A stretch of 37,056 nt of DNA from Odoribacteraceae bacterium (GTDB lineage: Bacteria; Bacteroidota; Bacteroidia; Bacteroidales; Marinifilaceae), in contig JAISAV010000272.1 of assembly GCA_031266545.1 (NCBI GenBank), positions 1-37,056 on the forward strand, written 5' to 3'. Below the pieces are notes generated by a model. It saw nothing but the letters and a program-made list of their open reading frames with translations, was not told the origin of the DNA and made no database searches. Both the position numbers and the translations under genes were made by a program. Below are positions 16,827-25,806 of the stretch, piece after piece. Position 1 is the stretch's first letter. Each line of letters starts with the position of its first letter.

Positions 16827-18044
16827 TTAGTTCACGGGTTTCCCCCAGAAGCGAAGCTCGCCGATGTGCACCTCGGTACTGCCGGAGCAGGTCTCGGCGA
16901 TGCAGAGGCGGATGTAGCGCACGGGCGCGCTGGCGGAGAAGTTGCTCTCGAATCCAGCGCGGGCGAAATCGAGATCCTCGTTCGTGGACTCCTCGGAGAT
17001 CTCCTTGCCGGAGGGTTTCTTGACCTCGTGGGTATCGAGGAGCGTCCAGTGGCCGTCGGTCTCCCACGGGCCTCCCTGTTGCCAGTAGGCGGCGTCGGAG
17101 GGCGCGTAGCTCACGTCGTCGGTACCCCAAATTTCCCACACGCGGGGGTTGTAGTGGGCGTAGAAGTACTGCCCGCCGCGGTGCCAGAGCTTCATGCGGC
17201 TGAGGATCGCCAGTTGCCCGAGGTCGACGGTGATGTAGGTGGGCTTGGTGAGGTAGCGCTCGGAGTGCCAGCCGTTGAACTCCTCGCTCAAGACGCCGTC
17301 GAACATGTTGAGGAACGTGAAGCCGTAGGCGTTGATGTCCGTCGTGTTATCGGCGGGCAGGGGCCTCATGCGGTAGGCCGTCCGGTCGAGTTCCTGCTCG
17401 AAGAGAGGAATCTGTCGCGTGACGAGCGTGTCGGAGAGGTTGCCCCAGCGATCCCTGACGTACACGCCGAAATCGCGCGCGAGCGTGTCCATGCCGCGGA
17501 GGGAGTAGGCGCCCTCCTTGACGCTGGTGTAGAGGACGTCCCTCTCGACGAGGGCGCCCGTGGAGTCTTGCGCCATGAGGTAGACGGAGACCTCCGCCTG
17601 GTTGTCGTTCTGCCAGTCAACGCGGATGCCGCCGAAGTCGGGGATAACGGTGAAGGATTTGATGATATCCCAGATGCTGGGCGCGAGGGGCTTGACGCGC
17701 GTGGGGGTGGGCTTGGAGGCGTTGCCGCTCCTGTCGACGCTGACCAGCTCGACGGGGTGGTAGAGGGTGTCGCCGAATCCCTCGATCTTGAGGGAGTTGG
17801 AGTACAGCGAGGCTTTCACGTCGCGTGGCACGCCGCCGCGTTCGTACCTGGCCATGACGTAGAGGAGATCCTCGTTCGTGGGCAGGTTATAGCGGATGAT
17901 GGCGCCGCCGGGGATGCCGGTGGCTTGCACGCCGGTGATCTCGTCGGGGGCGGCGCCGTCGGTGGCGGGTTGGCCGAGGGGTTCCTCGCCGCAGGAAGCG
18001 CAGAGGGCGATGGCGATGATGCAGGGTATAAGATATTGTTTCAT
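16827..18044 (-). CDS. DUF4959/DUF5126/DUF5000 surface lipoprotein
   Basis: This 405-residue protein has a signal ending LCASC, with C18 lipidated. The order fits DUF4959 (about 25-120, with ATGIPGGAIIRYNLP), DUF5126 (about 120-225) and the discoidin-like DUF5000 (about 245-405, with TYITVDLGQLAILSRMKLWHRG and GELRFWGKPVN at the end). Such proteins usually follow SusD in Bacteroidota loci and are taken to be carbohydrate-binding partners at the cell surface. It starts 21 bases after the susD stop and is followed after 18 bases by the DUF4998 gene. No enzyme residues are visible. Confidence 0.9.
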   Translation of the reverse strand: MKQYLIPCIIAIALCASCGEEPLGQPATDGAAPDEITGVQATGIPGGAIIRYNLPTNEDLLYVMARYERGGVPRDVKASLYSNSLKIEGFGDTLYHPVELVSVDRSGNASKPTPTRVKPLAPSIWDIIKSFTVIPDFGGIRVDWQNDNQAEVSVYLMAQDSTGALVERDVLYTSVKEGAYSLRGMDTLARDFGVYVRDRWGNLSDTLVTRQIPLFEQELDRTAYRMRPLPADNTTDINAYGFTFLNMFDGVLSEEFNGWHSERYLTKPTYITVDLGQLAILSRMKLWHRGGQYFYAHYNPRVWEIWGTDDVSYAPSDAAYWQQGGPWETDGHWTLLDTHEVKKPSGKEISEESTNEDLDFARAGFESNFSASAPVRYIRLCIAETCSGSTEVHIGELRFWGKPVN

Positions 18045-18065
18045 GATACTTTGTTTATCGTTGGG

Positions 18066-19994
18066 TTATTGCCATCCGGGATTCTGGATGATGTTCTTGT
18101 TCACGTCGATGACGCCCTGGCGAATGGGCCAGAGGTTGTGCTTGTAGGTAAACTCGGGGGCGTAGTAGGTGACGACCTGATAATAGTCGGCCTCGTTGGC
18201 GCCCTTGACGTTCCAGCCCCTGAGCGGCTCGTTCATGCGCGTCTCGAGTTGTTTCCAGCGCCGGATGTCCCAGAAGCGTTGACCCTCGAGGGCCAGCTCG
18301 ATGAGGCGCTCGTGGCGGGTGATCTCCAGCATCCCCTCGCGGGAGGAGGGCTTGTCGGGACGGGTGAAGGAGTACAGGTTCCAGCTCCGCTCGCAATCGT
18401 CGAGACCGGCGCGGCGGCGCACCCTGTCGACCAGCTCCCGGGCCTCGGCGATGCTGCCGCCGGACTCGAGCAGCGTCTCGGCGCGGAGCAGCAGGAGATC
18501 GGCCAGGCGGATGATCGGGAAGGTGTAGGCGCGGGGGGAGAAGTTGTTGTTGGAGACGACGGACTCGTACTGGACGAGTTTCTTGCCGAAGTACCCGGTC
18601 TGGGAGTAGCGGTCGGCGGCGGTGATGCCGGAGGCCTGCCCGCTCTTGGCCTGTATGTAATAGAGTTCCTCGGAGTCGTCGGCCTTTCCGCCGCCGTACC
18701 AGACGCCGCCGTCAAAACCGAGCGTGGCGTAGAAGCGCGGCTCGCGGTCGAAGTGCAGGTTGGCCGTCGTGTAGCCGTCGCGGATATAATAAGGGGCGGA
18801 GCCGTCGGCGACGCGCGTTTTATAGCGGTCGGGGTAGTTCCAGTTCTTGTCCTCGTTGATGGGGACGCCGTTCTTGGAATAAAACAGCTCGGCGATGCGG
18901 AGGCTGGGGGCCATCTCGCACACGATGGAGGTCATCGAGGCTTGCACGGCCTCGGTGCGGGCCGTGGAGACGCGTTGCAACTGGTCGCAACTGCCGATGG
19001 CCCCCCAGATGATTTCCGCGTTCCAGTTGTCGGTGACGGCGCCGCGGAGGTTCATCTGCGTCCGGATCTCGTCGCTGTGGACGTAGAGGGACTGGAAGTT
19101 GTCGTACAGGCGGATGTTGCCCGCGTCGCAGTACTCGAGGGCCTCGCGGCAGGCGGTGTCGGCCCGCGCCCACTTGTCGGCGTCGTACGCCGGGAAGAGT
19201 TGCACGCCGCGGTTATCGCGGAGGCTCGTGTAGTCGTCGTTCCCGTTGAACAGGGGGCTGGCGGCCAGCGCGAGCACCTTGGCCTTGACGGTGGCGACGA
19301 TGGGCTTGGTGGCGCGTCCCAGCTCGGTGGTTGTCCGCTGGATGCTCATCGGCAGTTCGGGGACGAGGGCCTCGTCGAGCAACTGAACGATGTAGTTGAC
19401 GACGGAGTCGACCGGCTCGCGGTAGCTCCTGACCTCCTCCGGGGAGGCGTTGACGGGCAGGTTGACGCGAATGACGGGGATGGGGCCGTAGAGCTGGAAG
19501 AGCCAGTAATGGTAATAAGCCTTGAGGAACTTGACCTCGGCGATCCAGCGGTACTTCTCGTAGTCGTCGAGATCGTTGGGACGGTCGATGTTCTCGAGGA
19601 AGATGTTGCAGTCGCGCAGGGCCTGGAATATGGATTTCCCGTTGCCGCCGATGGAACTGATGTTCTCGCCGTTCCAATAGTTGACGTAGGGGTTCTCCGT
19701 GTTCTGTAGCCCGCGGACGATGTAGAACGGGAAGTCGAAGCCGAAGTATCCCTGCCGGGTGTTGATGAGGATGATATTCTCGTCACCCCCGACGAACGCG
19801 GGGTTGGCGCTCGGCGATTGATGCTCGGGCAGGTAACTATAGCAGGTGTAGAGGTATCGCTCGGCGCTGACGCGGTCTTGGAAGGCGTGGTTGATGGTGG
19901 GAAGGTCGTCAGGGATCACGTCGAGGTATTTGCCGCAGGCGGCCGCGGTCGCGCAGAGCGCCGCGAGCAAGGTGTGTTTAATAATTCTTTTCAT
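18066..19994 (-). CDS. SusD/RagB-family glycan-binding lipoprotein
   Basis: This 642-residue outer-membrane lipoprotein forms the lid over the SusC transporter and binds the glycan before uptake. The signal ends ATAAAC (C20), and GKYLDVIPDD follows, the typical SusD start. TPR-like helices occupy the N-terminal half (FQDRVSAERYLYTCYSYLPEH; WIAEVKFLKAYYHYWLFQLYGPIPVI near 165-190). The C-terminal half has FPIIRLADLLLLRAETLLE and the ending RWKQLETRMNEPLRGW, all typical of the family. It starts 12 bases after the susC stop. The substrate cannot be read from this sequence. Confidence 0.97.
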   Translation of the reverse strand: MKRIIKHTLLAALCATAAACGKYLDVIPDDLPTINHAFQDRVSAERYLYTCYSYLPEHQSPSANPAFVGGDENIILINTRQGYFGFDFPFYIVRGLQNTENPYVNYWNGENISSIGGNGKSIFQALRDCNIFLENIDRPNDLDDYEKYRWIAEVKFLKAYYHYWLFQLYGPIPVIRVNLPVNASPEEVRSYREPVDSVVNYIVQLLDEALVPELPMSIQRTTTELGRATKPIVATVKAKVLALAASPLFNGNDDYTSLRDNRGVQLFPAYDADKWARADTACREALEYCDAGNIRLYDNFQSLYVHSDEIRTQMNLRGAVTDNWNAEIIWGAIGSCDQLQRVSTARTEAVQASMTSIVCEMAPSLRIAELFYSKNGVPINEDKNWNYPDRYKTRVADGSAPYYIRDGYTTANLHFDREPRFYATLGFDGGVWYGGGKADDSEELYYIQAKSGQASGITAADRYSQTGYFGKKLVQYESVVSNNNFSPRAYTFPIIRLADLLLLRAETLLESGGSIAEARELVDRVRRRAGLDDCERSWNLYSFTRPDKPSSREGMLEITRHERLIELALEGQRFWDIRRWKQLETRMNEPLRGWNVKGANEADYYQVVTYYAPEFTYKHNLWPIRQGVIDVNKNIIQNPGWQ

Positions 19995-20006
19995 GACTTT
20001 GGCAGG

Positions 20007-23000
20007 TTAAAAGTTTACGTTCAGGCCGAGATTGTAGACCCGTTGCAGGGGATACCCGAGGCCGTTACCGGCCATCTCGACGTCCCACAGCTTGAATTTG
20101 CTCAAGGATAAGAGATTCGTGCCGCTCAAGTAGATGCGCGCCTTCTCGAGGAACATCCGCTTGCTGAGGCGGTCGGGGAGCGTGTAGCCGATTTCCGCCG
20201 ACTTGAGGCGGAGGAAGGCGCCGTTTCGCATGAACCACGTGTTCAGTTGCGTGTTGTTGGCGACGACCTCGTTGGAGAGGCGGGGCCACAGGGCGTACAG
20301 GTTGCGGTCTTCCTCCGACCAGTGATCGTCGGCGTAGACGCGCAGCAAGGCCCGGTTACCGACGAAGGGCGCGGTGGCGTCCGGGTCTATCCAGAAGGAG
20401 GAGCGGGCGGATCCCTGGAAGAAGGCGGAGAGGTCCCAGCCCCCGCGACCGTAGGAGAAGCCGAAGCCGTAGTTGATCTCCGGCGTGGTAGGGAAGCCGA
20501 CCTGCACGCCGTCGGCGGCGTTGATGATGCCGTCGTAGTTGATGTCCTTGTACTTGATGTCGCCGGCCTTGTAGGGGCCGAAGAGCTGCTCGGGAGAATT
20601 ACGGACATCCTCCTCGTCCACGAAGAGGCGCTCGGCGATCAACCCCCACTGCTGGGAGATCTTGGCGCCGATGCGCGAGCGCCACGGGGCGCCCTCGTAG
20701 CTGGGTTCCTCGAACACCTTGTACTTGGCGGTGGCGTAGGTAAACGTGCCGCGGAAGGTGACCCACGCGTGGTTGTCGAAGACATGGGAATAGTCCAGCG
20801 AAAGCTCGAGACCGCTGGCCTGCGTCTCGCCGATGTTGGCCTGCGGGTAGGCTTGTAGTCCCATCGTGTTGGGGACGTAAGAGCGATACTGGAGGATGCG
20901 GGTGCGGTGCTCGCGGAAATAGTCGAGTTGCAGGTCGAGATCGCCGAGCACGCCCACCTCGAGGCCGTAGTTTTGCTTGTAGGCGGTCTCCCACGTGATT
21001 TTCTCGTCGGCGTAGCGGGAGATGGTGACCCCCTGCCGGTAGCCGTCGTAGCTGTTTATGTCGTACCCGAAATTATAGGAGCGGCTGTCGTCCTCGAGGT
21101 TGACCTTGGAGAGGTAGAAGAAGCGGTCGTCGCTGGAACCGATTTGGTCGTTGCCGACCATGCCGTAGGTGGCTCTCAGTTTCACCTTGTTGAAAGTCTC
21201 CTTCCAGGGCCAGAACTTCTCGTTGGAGAGATACCACGCAACGCCTGCGGAGGGGAAGAAACCCCAGCGCTCGTTCTTGGCGAAGCGCTCGGAGCCGTTG
21301 TACCCGAAGTTAAACTCCGTGAAGTAGCGCCCGTCGTAGGCGTAGGTAAAGCGTCCCGACACGCCGAGGTTGCGGTGGGGCAAGGAGTTGGTAAGCGTCC
21401 CGGCGTTGCCGTCGAGGGCCTCGCGCGCGGTGAGGACGAGCAGGCCGCTGAACGCGTGCTTGTCGTGCGCCACGCGGTCGTATTGCAGAACGCCCTCCAT
21501 GTAGAGGGTACTGGAGGCCAGCTTGTCGCCCTCGTCATAGCTGAGCCACGGCCGGCCGGCGTCGGGGTTGATGCGGAACAGCTTGTAGGCGCCCGTCTCG
21601 CGGTCATAAGCGGAGACACGGTACCAGAAGGGGGTGTAGGCGCGCTTGAGTTCGAAGTAGGAATCGCGCGTGGTGCTCAGCATGAACCGGGCATTTAGTC
21701 CCTCGGTGACGAAGTTAAAATTCTGTTTCAACTCCAGTTGAGCGAGGATGCTGGAGCGGGAATACTCCTTGTATCCCTTCACGAGGTCGGCGTAAGGGTT
21801 GAGGTAATCGCCGCCACCGGCGTTGCCGAAGAGGATGTGCTCGGTGGTGAGATTGGCCTCGTCCGGCGCGTAGTAGGCGGGAAAGAGAACGGGATTCGTC
21901 TTGATCACCTTGTTGTACAGGTCGGCGCCGCCGTCGAGCGGCCCGCGGTAGTCGTCGAAGGCGGCGTGGAGGCGGGTGACCAGCTCGGTGGAGGCGGAGA
22001 GGTTGATGTTGACGTTCGTGTGGAGGGTATACTTCTTGAGGTCGATGTTGCTGTTGAAATTATTCCGCTTGTCGACTTTCAGCACGCCATTGTCCTGCGC
22101 GAAGGAACCGGCCACGTAGTAGCGCGCCACGCTACCGCCGCCGCTGAGGTTGATGTTCACGCGCTGGTTAGAGGTCACCTTCTTGAAAAGCATGTCGTAC
22201 CAGTTGGTGGCCGGGTAGACGTAGGGATTCTCTCCCGCCCCCGTGCGGGCGATCTTCTCGCTGGAATAGGGCAACTCCCCGAGAGGGTTGCGCGTGAGCA
22301 CGGCCTCGTTGTGGAGCTTCATGTAGGTGATGGGGTCGGCCAGCTCGATATTTCGCGTGGGCATGGAGAAGGAGTTCTCGAATCGCGCGGAGACGCGACT
22401 CTTGCCCTCCCGCCCCTCCCGGGTGGTGACGAGGATGACGCCGTTCGCGCCGCGGGCGCCGTAGAGGGCGGTGGCCGTGGCGTCCTTCATGATGGAGAAG
22501 TTGGCGATGTCGTCGGGGTTCAGGTGGGAGAGCGCCGTGACGTTCATCTCCATGCCGTCGATCAGGATGAGCGGGTCCACCTTGCCCGACCCGAAGGAGG
22601 TGATGCCGCGGATGAAGAAGGAGGCGTTATCCTCCCCCGGCTCGCCGCTCCGCTGGTAAGAGATCAGCCCGGCGAGTTGCCCGGCGAAGGCGGTGGTGAG
22701 GTTGCTGGAAGGGACTCTCAAGTTGGAGGGGCTGATCGTCGTGATCGACCCGATGACGCTCTCCTTGCGCTGCTTGGCGAAGGCGACGACGGTGACCTCC
22801 TCCAGCTCGTCCGTCTTCGGCTTCAGTTGCACGGTGATCCACGTCTGCTCGCCCACGGGCACGGTCTGGGCCTGGTACCCGACAAACGAGATGAGCAGCC
22901 GCTCCTCCGGCGTCACGTCGATGACGAAGGAGCCGTCCACGTCGGTGCTTACCCCCCGCGTGGTGCCCTCCACGCGGAGCGTGACGCCGGGGAGGGGGGC

Positions 23001-23426
23001 GTTATTCTCGTCGATCACGCGGCCGGTGACCCGCTTGCGCGCCGGGCCTTGCTCGAGCACGACGGGCTTGACGGAGACGAGGATCTGGCGATCGTTGATC
23101 GCGTAAGCGTTGTTCGTTCCCTCGAAGAGCTTGTCGAGGATCTTGTCGACCGTCTGCCGCTCGACGTGGATGGTGACTCGCCGCCTCGTGTCGACGGCCT
23201 TGTCGTAGTAGAAGATGACGTACTCGCTATCTTTCTCGATAGCCTCGAAGACCTCCTTCACGGTCTTCTCCTTCAGGTTCATCGTGAAGAGCGTTGACTG
23301 GGCGTAACCGTTGCCCGCGTACGCGGCCCCGATACCCGTCAGCAGGAATAAGGTTGTTAGTTTCATAACCCGTGAAAAATTTCTAATTTTAACCGGATTC
23401 AAGCCAAGTGATCGTTTCTTTTTCAT
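20007..23426 (-). CDS. SusC/RagA TonB-dependent transporter with STN signalling domain
   Basis: This 1139-residue outer-membrane transporter imports oligosaccharides using TonB energy. The ATG at 23426 gives MKKKRSLGLNPVKIRNFSRV and then a signal peptide ending near AYAGNGYAQ (about 43). An STN domain covers about 48-115 (TVKEVFEAIEKDSEYVIFYY), a carboxypeptidase-like regulatory domain about 133-205 (VTGRVIDENNAPLPGVTL), the plug starts near 208 (EEVTVVAF) with the LILIDGMEM segment near 287-295, and the rest forms the barrel, ending in FKLWDVEMAGNGLGYPLQRV and YNLGLNVNF. An STN domain marks transporters that signal through a FecR anti-sigma factor, and a fecR gene lies in the same transcription direction upstream. 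A metallopeptidase gene lies between them. Confidence 0.97.
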   Translation of the reverse strand: MKKKRSLGLNPVKIRNFSRVMKLTTLFLLTGIGAAYAGNGYAQSTLFTMNLKEKTVKEVFEAIEKDSEYVIFYYDKAVDTRRRVTIHVERQTVDKILDKLFEGTNNAYAINDRQILVSVKPVVLEQGPARKRVTGRVIDENNAPLPGVTLRVEGTTRGVSTDVDGSFVIDVTPEERLLISFVGYQAQTVPVGEQTWITVQLKPKTDELEEVTVVAFAKQRKESVIGSITTISPSNLRVPSSNLTTAFAGQLAGLISYQRSGEPGEDNASFFIRGITSFGSGKVDPLILIDGMEMNVTALSHLNPDDIANFSIMKDATATALYGARGANGVILVTTREGREGKSRVSARFENSFSMPTRNIELADPITYMKLHNEAVLTRNPLGELPYSSEKIARTGAGENPYVYPATNWYDMLFKKVTSNQRVNINLSGGGSVARYYVAGSFAQDNGVLKVDKRNNFNSNIDLKKYTLHTNVNINLSASTELVTRLHAAFDDYRGPLDGGADLYNKVIKTNPVLFPAYYAPDEANLTTEHILFGNAGGGDYLNPYADLVKGYKEYSRSSILAQLELKQNFNFVTEGLNARFMLSTTRDSYFELKRAYTPFWYRVSAYDRETGAYKLFRINPDAGRPWLSYDEGDKLASSTLYMEGVLQYDRVAHDKHAFSGLLVLTAREALDGNAGTLTNSLPHRNLGVSGRFTYAYDGRYFTEFNFGYNGSERFAKNERWGFFPSAGVAWYLSNEKFWPWKETFNKVKLRATYGMVGNDQIGSSDDRFFYLSKVNLEDDSRSYNFGYDINSYDGYRQGVTISRYADEKITWETAYKQNYGLEVGVLGDLDLQLDYFREHRTRILQYRSYVPNTMGLQAYPQANIGETQASGLELSLDYSHVFDNHAWVTFRGTFTYATAKYKVFEEPSYEGAPWRSRIGAKISQQWGLIAERLFVDEEDVRNSPEQLFGPYKAGDIKYKDINYDGIINAADGVQVGFPTTPEINYGFGFSYGRGGWDLSAFFQGSARSSFWIDPDATAPFVGNRALLRVYADDHWSEEDRNLYALWPRLSNEVVANNTQLNTWFMRNGAFLRLKSAEIGYTLPDRLSKRMFLEKARIYLSGTNLLSLSKFKLWDVEMAGNGLGYPLQRVYNLGLNVNF

Positions 23427-23473
23427 ACTTTCGCGTTGTACAATTAATTCATGATTGTAAGTTAAGTGTGTAC

Positions 23474-23502
23474 CCCCGGGCGACATGCCAGTGTCCCCGG
23501 GG
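23474..23502. promoter_or_regulatory. GC-rich hairpin in the susC leader
   Basis: Arms CCCCGGG (23474-23480) and CCCGGGG (23496-23502), plus GACA/TGTC inside with one bulged base and a 6-base loop, make a strong stem. On the plus strand it is followed by ATTTTTAT, while on the coding (minus) strand the A-tract comes before the stem. It therefore does not look like a normal terminator for the upstream peptidase gene. It may be a leader structure that tunes susC, or a terminator for a plus-strand antisense transcript. A small inverted repeat TACAAT-N9-ATTGTA sits at 23439-23459. Confidence 0.5.
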
Positions 23503-23534
23503 ATTTTTATATGTAGAGGCCAGGGCCATCCCCG

Positions 23535-24347
23535 TTATTTCACCGTCTTCCTGTAAGTCTGGTACTCCACCCACAGGGCGTCCACGTCGGCCGCCTCGCC
23601 GAGCGCGTGCTTGAAGGCGGCGGCAAAGTTCCACGGGTAGACGTGCAGGGCGGCCTGGTTGAACGCGTGCAGGAACTTGGCGTCCTTGTTCTTCTGCACC
23701 CAGCCGAGGAAGAAGCCCGTCGTGCGATAGCCGTCGAGGTAACTCCCGCCGGCGCCCACGTCGTTCTCCTTGAAGTAACCGGCAAGGTAGCGCACGGCAT
23801 CGGCCGTCCCCTCGATGCAGGCCCATATCTCGGTGTTACCCCCGTAGCCGCCGGGGGCGCGCGGCTCCAGCTGGTAGACGTGGGTCATCTCGTGGAGCAG
23901 GACGCCGGTGATCTCGTCGGCCACGCGGCTCGTGTCTTGGGTGTCGAGGAACGTGCTGCCGATCCAGCGGCAACTGAGGACGATCACGTTCCCCTCGCTG
24001 TCGCCCGTGGCGTAGGCCACGCCGTCGAAGTCCTCGAGGCGGATGTTCAGGTTACGCACCCGCGTGATCGAGTCGGCGGGCGACTCGTAGAGGACGGCGA
24101 GCACCTTGCGGGCGATCCCGGCGAAAAAGTCCGGGTCGTCGCGGACGATCGCGTCCGTGATCCGCCCGCCGGGGGTGGTGGCGGCCCGGTTCTCGAAGCG
24201 GATGTTCCCCGCGTCATACTCCTTCCAGATGTCCACCTCTTCCACGGGATCGGGTTCCGGTGGCGGTGGCGTCTCCCTGTCGCCGGAGCAGGCGATGAGG
24301 GCGGCGAGGCTCGTCACGAGGACGAGCGCGTGATGAAATTTTCTCAT
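23535..24347 (-). CDS. Basic secretory protein-like zinc metallopeptidase lipoprotein
   Basis: This 270-residue lipoprotein resembles the basic secretory protein (BSP) family of zincin-like peptidases. The start at 24347 is chosen because it gives a clean signal MRKFHHALVLVTSLAALIAC with lipidated C20, and because fecR ends only one base before it. After a Pro/Glu-rich linker comes FENRAATTPGGRITDAI at 51-67, a family hallmark. The zinc motif HEMTH is at 152-156, and W176-CIEGTADAVRYLAGYF follows, with E180 or D183 as a possible further ligand. DGYRTTGFFLGWVQ near 205-218 is typical of the C-terminal part. It should act at the cell surface or in the periplasm. Its position between fecR and susC suggests a role in degrading the glycoprotein that carries the target sugar, or in signalling; both are inference. 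Confidence 0.85.
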   Translation of the reverse strand: MRKFHHALVLVTSLAALIACSGDRETPPPPEPDPVEEVDIWKEYDAGNIRFENRAATTPGGRITDAIVRDDPDFFAGIARKVLAVLYESPADSITRVRNLNIRLEDFDGVAYATGDSEGNVIVLSCRWIGSTFLDTQDTSRVADEITGVLLHEMTHVYQLEPRAPGGYGGNTEIWACIEGTADAVRYLAGYFKENDVGAGGSYLDGYRTTGFFLGWVQKNKDAKFLHAFNQAALHVYPWNFAAAFKHALGEAADVDALWVEYQTYRKTVK

Positions 24348-24348
24348 G

Positions 24349-25548
24349 TTATGGCGTGTTCGTGATATGAATCTTTCCATCGAGGCGCTCCACGCGGACG
24401 GGAGCGACGCGCGCGAGGCCCTCGAGCACCTCCTCGAGGTGCGGCTTGAGTTCCAGCTTGCCGGAGCAGGTCATCTCGACCACCGCGGGGTCGCGCGTGA
24501 TCTCCTTCCCGTAGTAGTTGCCGAGGCGGTCGAGGATTTTATCCAGCGACGCGCCGTTAAAGTAGAGCAACCCATCCTTCCACGCGGCGTACTCCTGCAC
24601 GTCCACGCGGTCGATGGAGACGGCCCCGTCGCGGTACTCGAGGCGCTGGTCGGGGTGCAGGATGACCTCCTGCCGGGACGACGTCTTGACGTTCACCTTC
24701 CCCCGTTCCAGCACCACGGTGTTGGCCGTCGTGTCGCGGGCGGTCACGTTGAAGCGGGTGCCGAGCACCTCGATCTCCAACAAGCCGGTGTTGACGATGA
24801 AGGGACGCGCCTCGTCCGGGGCCACGTCGACGAAGACCTCCCCCTCCACGAAGAGTTGCCGCCGGTCGCCCGCCCACGTGACCGGGTACCAGACGTGCGA
24901 GCGGGCGTTAACCCACACCCGCGTGCCGTCCGGGAAGAGCACGGAGGAACGCTTGCCCACCGGCACGATCAGGTGGTTGTACGGCACGTCGCTGGCCTCG
25001 TCGCCGCCGCCGCTCTCGTCGCCGGTGACGGGGATGTCGTGCGCGTTGACGCTCACCTTGCCGCCGGGCGCGTGGCTGATCTCCACCTCCTCGCCGCGGA
25101 GGTGCTGCCGCGGCTGGCCGGCGAGGACGAGCACGACGTCATCGCTCTCCCCGGGTAGGAATCCCGTTCCCGTTTCCGTTCCCGCGACGACCGGCGGCTC
25201 CTCCTCCCGCCCGGGATAGAGGAGGACGCTTCCCGTGACGAGCGCGGCGATCCCCGCAGCCACCGCCAGCGCGAGGCGGGGGCGACGATGACGGGCGTTG
25301 CGGGCCTTGACGCGGTTCCACAACGCGAGGATCTCCTCGCCGGAGACCTCCTCCATCTCTTGCCTGATGACCATCAGAAAGTGCCGGGCGATCTCTATCT
25401 CCCGTTCCAGCGCGGGATCCCCGGCCGCCTCCCGCTCCCAGAAAGCGTTGCTCCCCGGCGCGGGATGGCGCGTGGAATCGAGGAAGAAATCATCCATCAA
25501 CAATTCCTCCGCGGTATACCCGTTGTATCTATTTGTCTTTTGCTTCAC
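24349..25548 (-). CDS. FecR-family anti-sigma factor
   Basis: This 399-residue inner-membrane protein holds an ECF sigma factor at the membrane until the STN domain of a partner transporter signals. The N-terminal cytoplasmic part (about 1-88) is helical, with FLMVIRQEMEEVSGEEILALWNRVKARN. One membrane segment lies at about 91-112 (LALAVAAGIAALVTGSVLLYPG). The FecR domain covers about 190-290 (VGKRSSVLFPDGTRVWVNARS; VEVLGTRFNV-like segment), and the C-terminal DUF4974 domain about 325-396 (LYFNGASLDKILDRLGNYYG). The chosen start is GTG; no in-frame ATG lies just upstream. The sigma gene normally found directly upstream is missing here; a 500-base repeat region takes its place. The stop and the next ATG are one base apart, so translation is coupled to the peptidase gene. 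Confidence 0.95.
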   Translation of the reverse strand: MKQKTNRYNGYTAEELLMDDFFLDSTRHPAPGSNAFWEREAAGDPALEREIEIARHFLMVIRQEMEEVSGEEILALWNRVKARNARHRRPRLALAVAAGIAALVTGSVLLYPGREEEPPVVAGTETGTGFLPGESDDVVLVLAGQPRQHLRGEEVEISHAPGGKVSVNAHDIPVTGDESGGGDEASDVPYNHLIVPVGKRSSVLFPDGTRVWVNARSHVWYPVTWAGDRRQLFVEGEVFVDVAPDEARPFIVNTGLLEIEVLGTRFNVTARDTTANTVVLERGKVNVKTSSRQEVILHPDQRLEYRDGAVSIDRVDVQEYAAWKDGLLYFNGASLDKILDRLGNYYGKEITRDPAVVEMTCSGKLELKPHLEEVLEGLARVAPVRVERLDGKIHITNTP

Positions 25549-25593
25549 GATGCTTGGTAATACATTTCCCCCATAACACGAAAAGACAATTAT

Positions 25594-25806
25594 CTACTCA
25601 CTTTCTCGCCGCGTTTCCGTGTTTTTTTTCACCGCGGGCCGGGGCAAGGTGCGCGGGAGGTCACCCGATGCAGTTTTACTTATTATAACCTGAGTTCGGG
25701 ATAAGAAGTGATATAAATCCATGATGAATCGTGTATTTATTGCCCGTAGGGCATCCATATCAATAGAAAAACGGCCTTTTCTCCCTCGCAACCCCGTCAG
25801 GGCATA
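25594..25806. other. Non-coding gap with a possible dispersed intergenic sequence
   Basis: No gene is supported here. An open frame of 65 codons on the minus strand has no recognisable family and overlaps an AT-rich stretch around 25670-25770 (TTATAACCTGAGTTCGGGAT and onward) that resembles intergenic repeats of Bacteroidota as far as I can recall. No promoter for fecR was identified with confidence, although it must lie in 25549-25700. Confidence 0.4.

Noticed and set aside
16785-19709. 974-codon plus-strand open frame opposite susD and its downstream lipoprotein gene
   Set aside because: It is the mirror of strong minus-strand families (SusD, DUF4959) and has a biased Gly/Val/Asp composition and no domain.
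25594-25791. Small 65-codon minus-strand frame upstream of fecR that might have been the missing sigma factor
   Set aside because: There is no sigma region 2 or 4 similarity and it overlaps repeat-like intergenic DNA.
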